Source of the DNA: Tissierellia bacterium
GTDB lineage: Bacteria > Bacillota > Clostridia > Tissierellales > Peptoniphilaceae
DNA: 64,000 nt
NCBI GenBank assembly: GCA_012728295.1
Contig: JAAYFJ010000039.1
Coordinates: 1 to 64,000 of the forward strand
Direction of reading: 5' to 3'
Within the stretch, counting starts at the first letter, position 1. The number at the start of each line of letters is the position of its first letter. The notes beneath the pieces are model-generated. The model saw only the letters and a list, made by a program, of their open reading frames with translations. It made no database searches and was not told where the DNA came from. Of the stretch, positions 63,063 through 64,000 are shown one piece after another. Both the position numbers and the translations under genes were made by a program.

Positions 63063-64000
63063 ATGGCTGAAAATAATGGCGAACAAAGGAAATATACCGC
63101 CGACCAGATTAGGGTATTAGAAGGACTTGAACCTGTTAGGTTAAGACCGGGAATGTATATTGGATCTACCGGACCAAAAGGTTTACATCATTTAGTTTAT
63201 GAGGTGGTAGATAATAGTATTGACGAGTCACTGGCTGGACAGTGCGATACAATTGAAGTGGTTATTCATGAAGATGGGTCGGTTTCCATCGAGGATAATG
63301 GTAGTGGTATTCCAGTAGAGGTTCACGAAAAAACTGGCGTATCTACTTTACAAACAGTTCTTACAATCCTACACGCAGGTGGAAAATTTGATAATGATGC
63401 CTATAAGGTATCAGGTGGTCTTCATGGCGTTGGTGTAAGTGTTGTTAATGCTTTGAGTACTTGGTTGATAGCCACTGTTAAAAGAGATGGCAAAATATAT
63501 CAACTCAAGTTTGAAAGAGGAGTTACAGTTTCTAAACTGGAGGAAATTGGAGATGCTGTTGGTACAGGCACAAAAATCCATTTTATGCCTGATGAAACTA
63601 TTTTCGACACTTTGGATTTCGAATATCCAATTTTAGAAGATAGATTTAGGGAAATGGCATTTTTAAATTCAGGCGTTTCCATTAAATTAACTGACCACAG
63701 AGAAGAAGAAGTAAAAGAGGATTTCTTTAAATATGAAGGTGGAATTAGATCTTTCGTAGAATATATAAATAGAAATAAAAACGCAATCCATTCTTCTGTA
63801 ATATATATGGAAGGTGATAAAGATAGCATTAATGTTCAACTGGCAATGCAATATACTAATAGTTTTTCAGAAAAAGTATTACCTTTTGCCAACAACATCC
63901 ATACAGAAGAAGGTGGTACTCATCTAGCAGGATTTAGGTCAGCTATAACTAGGACTATGAACGATTATGGTCGTAAATATAATATTATTAAAGAGAAAGA
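63063..64000 (+). CDS. gyrB: DNA gyrase subunit B (3' end cut)
   Basis: The ATP-hydrolysing subunit of gyrase, truncated by the window end after about 312 codons. GHKL-ATPase motifs are visible: EVVDNSIDE (about 47-55), IEDNGSGIPV (about 76-85) and GGLHGVGVSVVNAL (about 118-131); the transducer domain begins near 225. AGGAGG lies before the ATG at 63063. Confidence 0.97.
   Translation, partial: MAENNGEQRKYTADQIRVLEGLEPVRLRPGMYIGSTGPKGLHHLVYEVVDNSIDESLAGQCDTIEVVIHEDGSVSIEDNGSGIPVEVHEKTGVSTLQTVLTILHAGGKFDNDAYKVSGGLHGVGVSVVNALSTWLIATVKRDGKIYQLKFERGVTVSKLEEIGDAVGTGTKIHFMPDETIFDTLDFEYPILEDRFREMAFLNSGVSIKLTDHREEEVKEDFFKYEGGIRSFVEYINRNKNAIHSSVIYMEGDKDSINVQLAMQYTNSFSEKVLPFANNIHTEEGGTHLAGFRSAITRTMNDYGRKYNIIKEK

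Noticed and set aside
1..64000. CRISPR arrays, insertion sequences, prophage, rRNA or tRNA genes
   Set aside because: No regularly spaced repeats, transposase or integrase genes, phage genes or RNA gene sequences were seen on either strand.

Overview
The window is AT-rich, gene-dense chromosomal DNA from a low-GC Gram-positive bacterium, most likely a member of the Clostridia. Evidence includes strong AGGAGG-type ribosome sites, consensus sigma-A promoters, a methionine T-box leader, the clostridial order parA-parB-(unknown)-DUF4446, rubrerythrin, DUF3793 and AmmeMemoRadiSam genes. I cannot name the genus. I see no rRNA, tRNA, insertion sequence, prophage or CRISPR array, and no sign of recent transfer.

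The right part (about 44.6-64 kb) is the replication origin. On the minus strand lie rpmH, rnpA, yidD, yidC, jag, then a glycosyltransferase, and further left mnmE, mnmG, rsmG, parA, parB, an unknown gene and a DUF4446 gene. On the plus strand run dnaA, dnaN, rlbA, recF and gyrB (cut by the window end). The dnaA-dnaN gap carries two exact DnaA boxes, a near-consensus box and an adjacent run of TAC-type trinucleotides, like the basal unwinding element of Bacillus subtilis. A second DnaA-box cluster lies between rsmG and parA, and two parS-like palindromes flank parA. An insertion between jag and mnmE holds an AraC regulator divergent from a flavodoxin-DUF3793 pair, a membrane protein and the glycosyltransferase.

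The left part (1-44.6 kb) is mostly minus-strand housekeeping and accessory operons: a secreted metallophosphatase (cut by the window start), a YibE/F protein, a 3D/G5 wall protein, a trkA-trkH-ung-hydrolase-amidotransferase-pullulanase run, a three-gene operon for gamma-glutamyl thiol synthesis plus a cation exporter, metG-rsmA-ArsR behind a T-box, an AraC/GH39 fusion, peptidase T, an ECF sigma/DUF4179 pair, two flavoproteins, the AmmeMemoRadiSam genes with a nitrilase, tpx, surE, walJ, rubrerythrin, rlmH and a RocB-like peptidase. Plus-strand islands hold a PdaC-like deacetylase, a GntR regulator, a PspC/SagB-like/hypothetical trio, an ECF transporter S component and a YoaK protein.

The least explained parts are the gamma-glutamyl ligase/GSP-synthetase-like/CDF operon and a nearby CzrA-type metal sensor, the fused Memo-AMMECR1 protein with its radical SAM partner, a GH39-like sensor fusion that seems to lack its catalytic acid, the second DnaA-box cluster, the unknown gene translationally coupled to parB, and two perfect operator-like inverted repeats near 52.9 and 56.27 kb.
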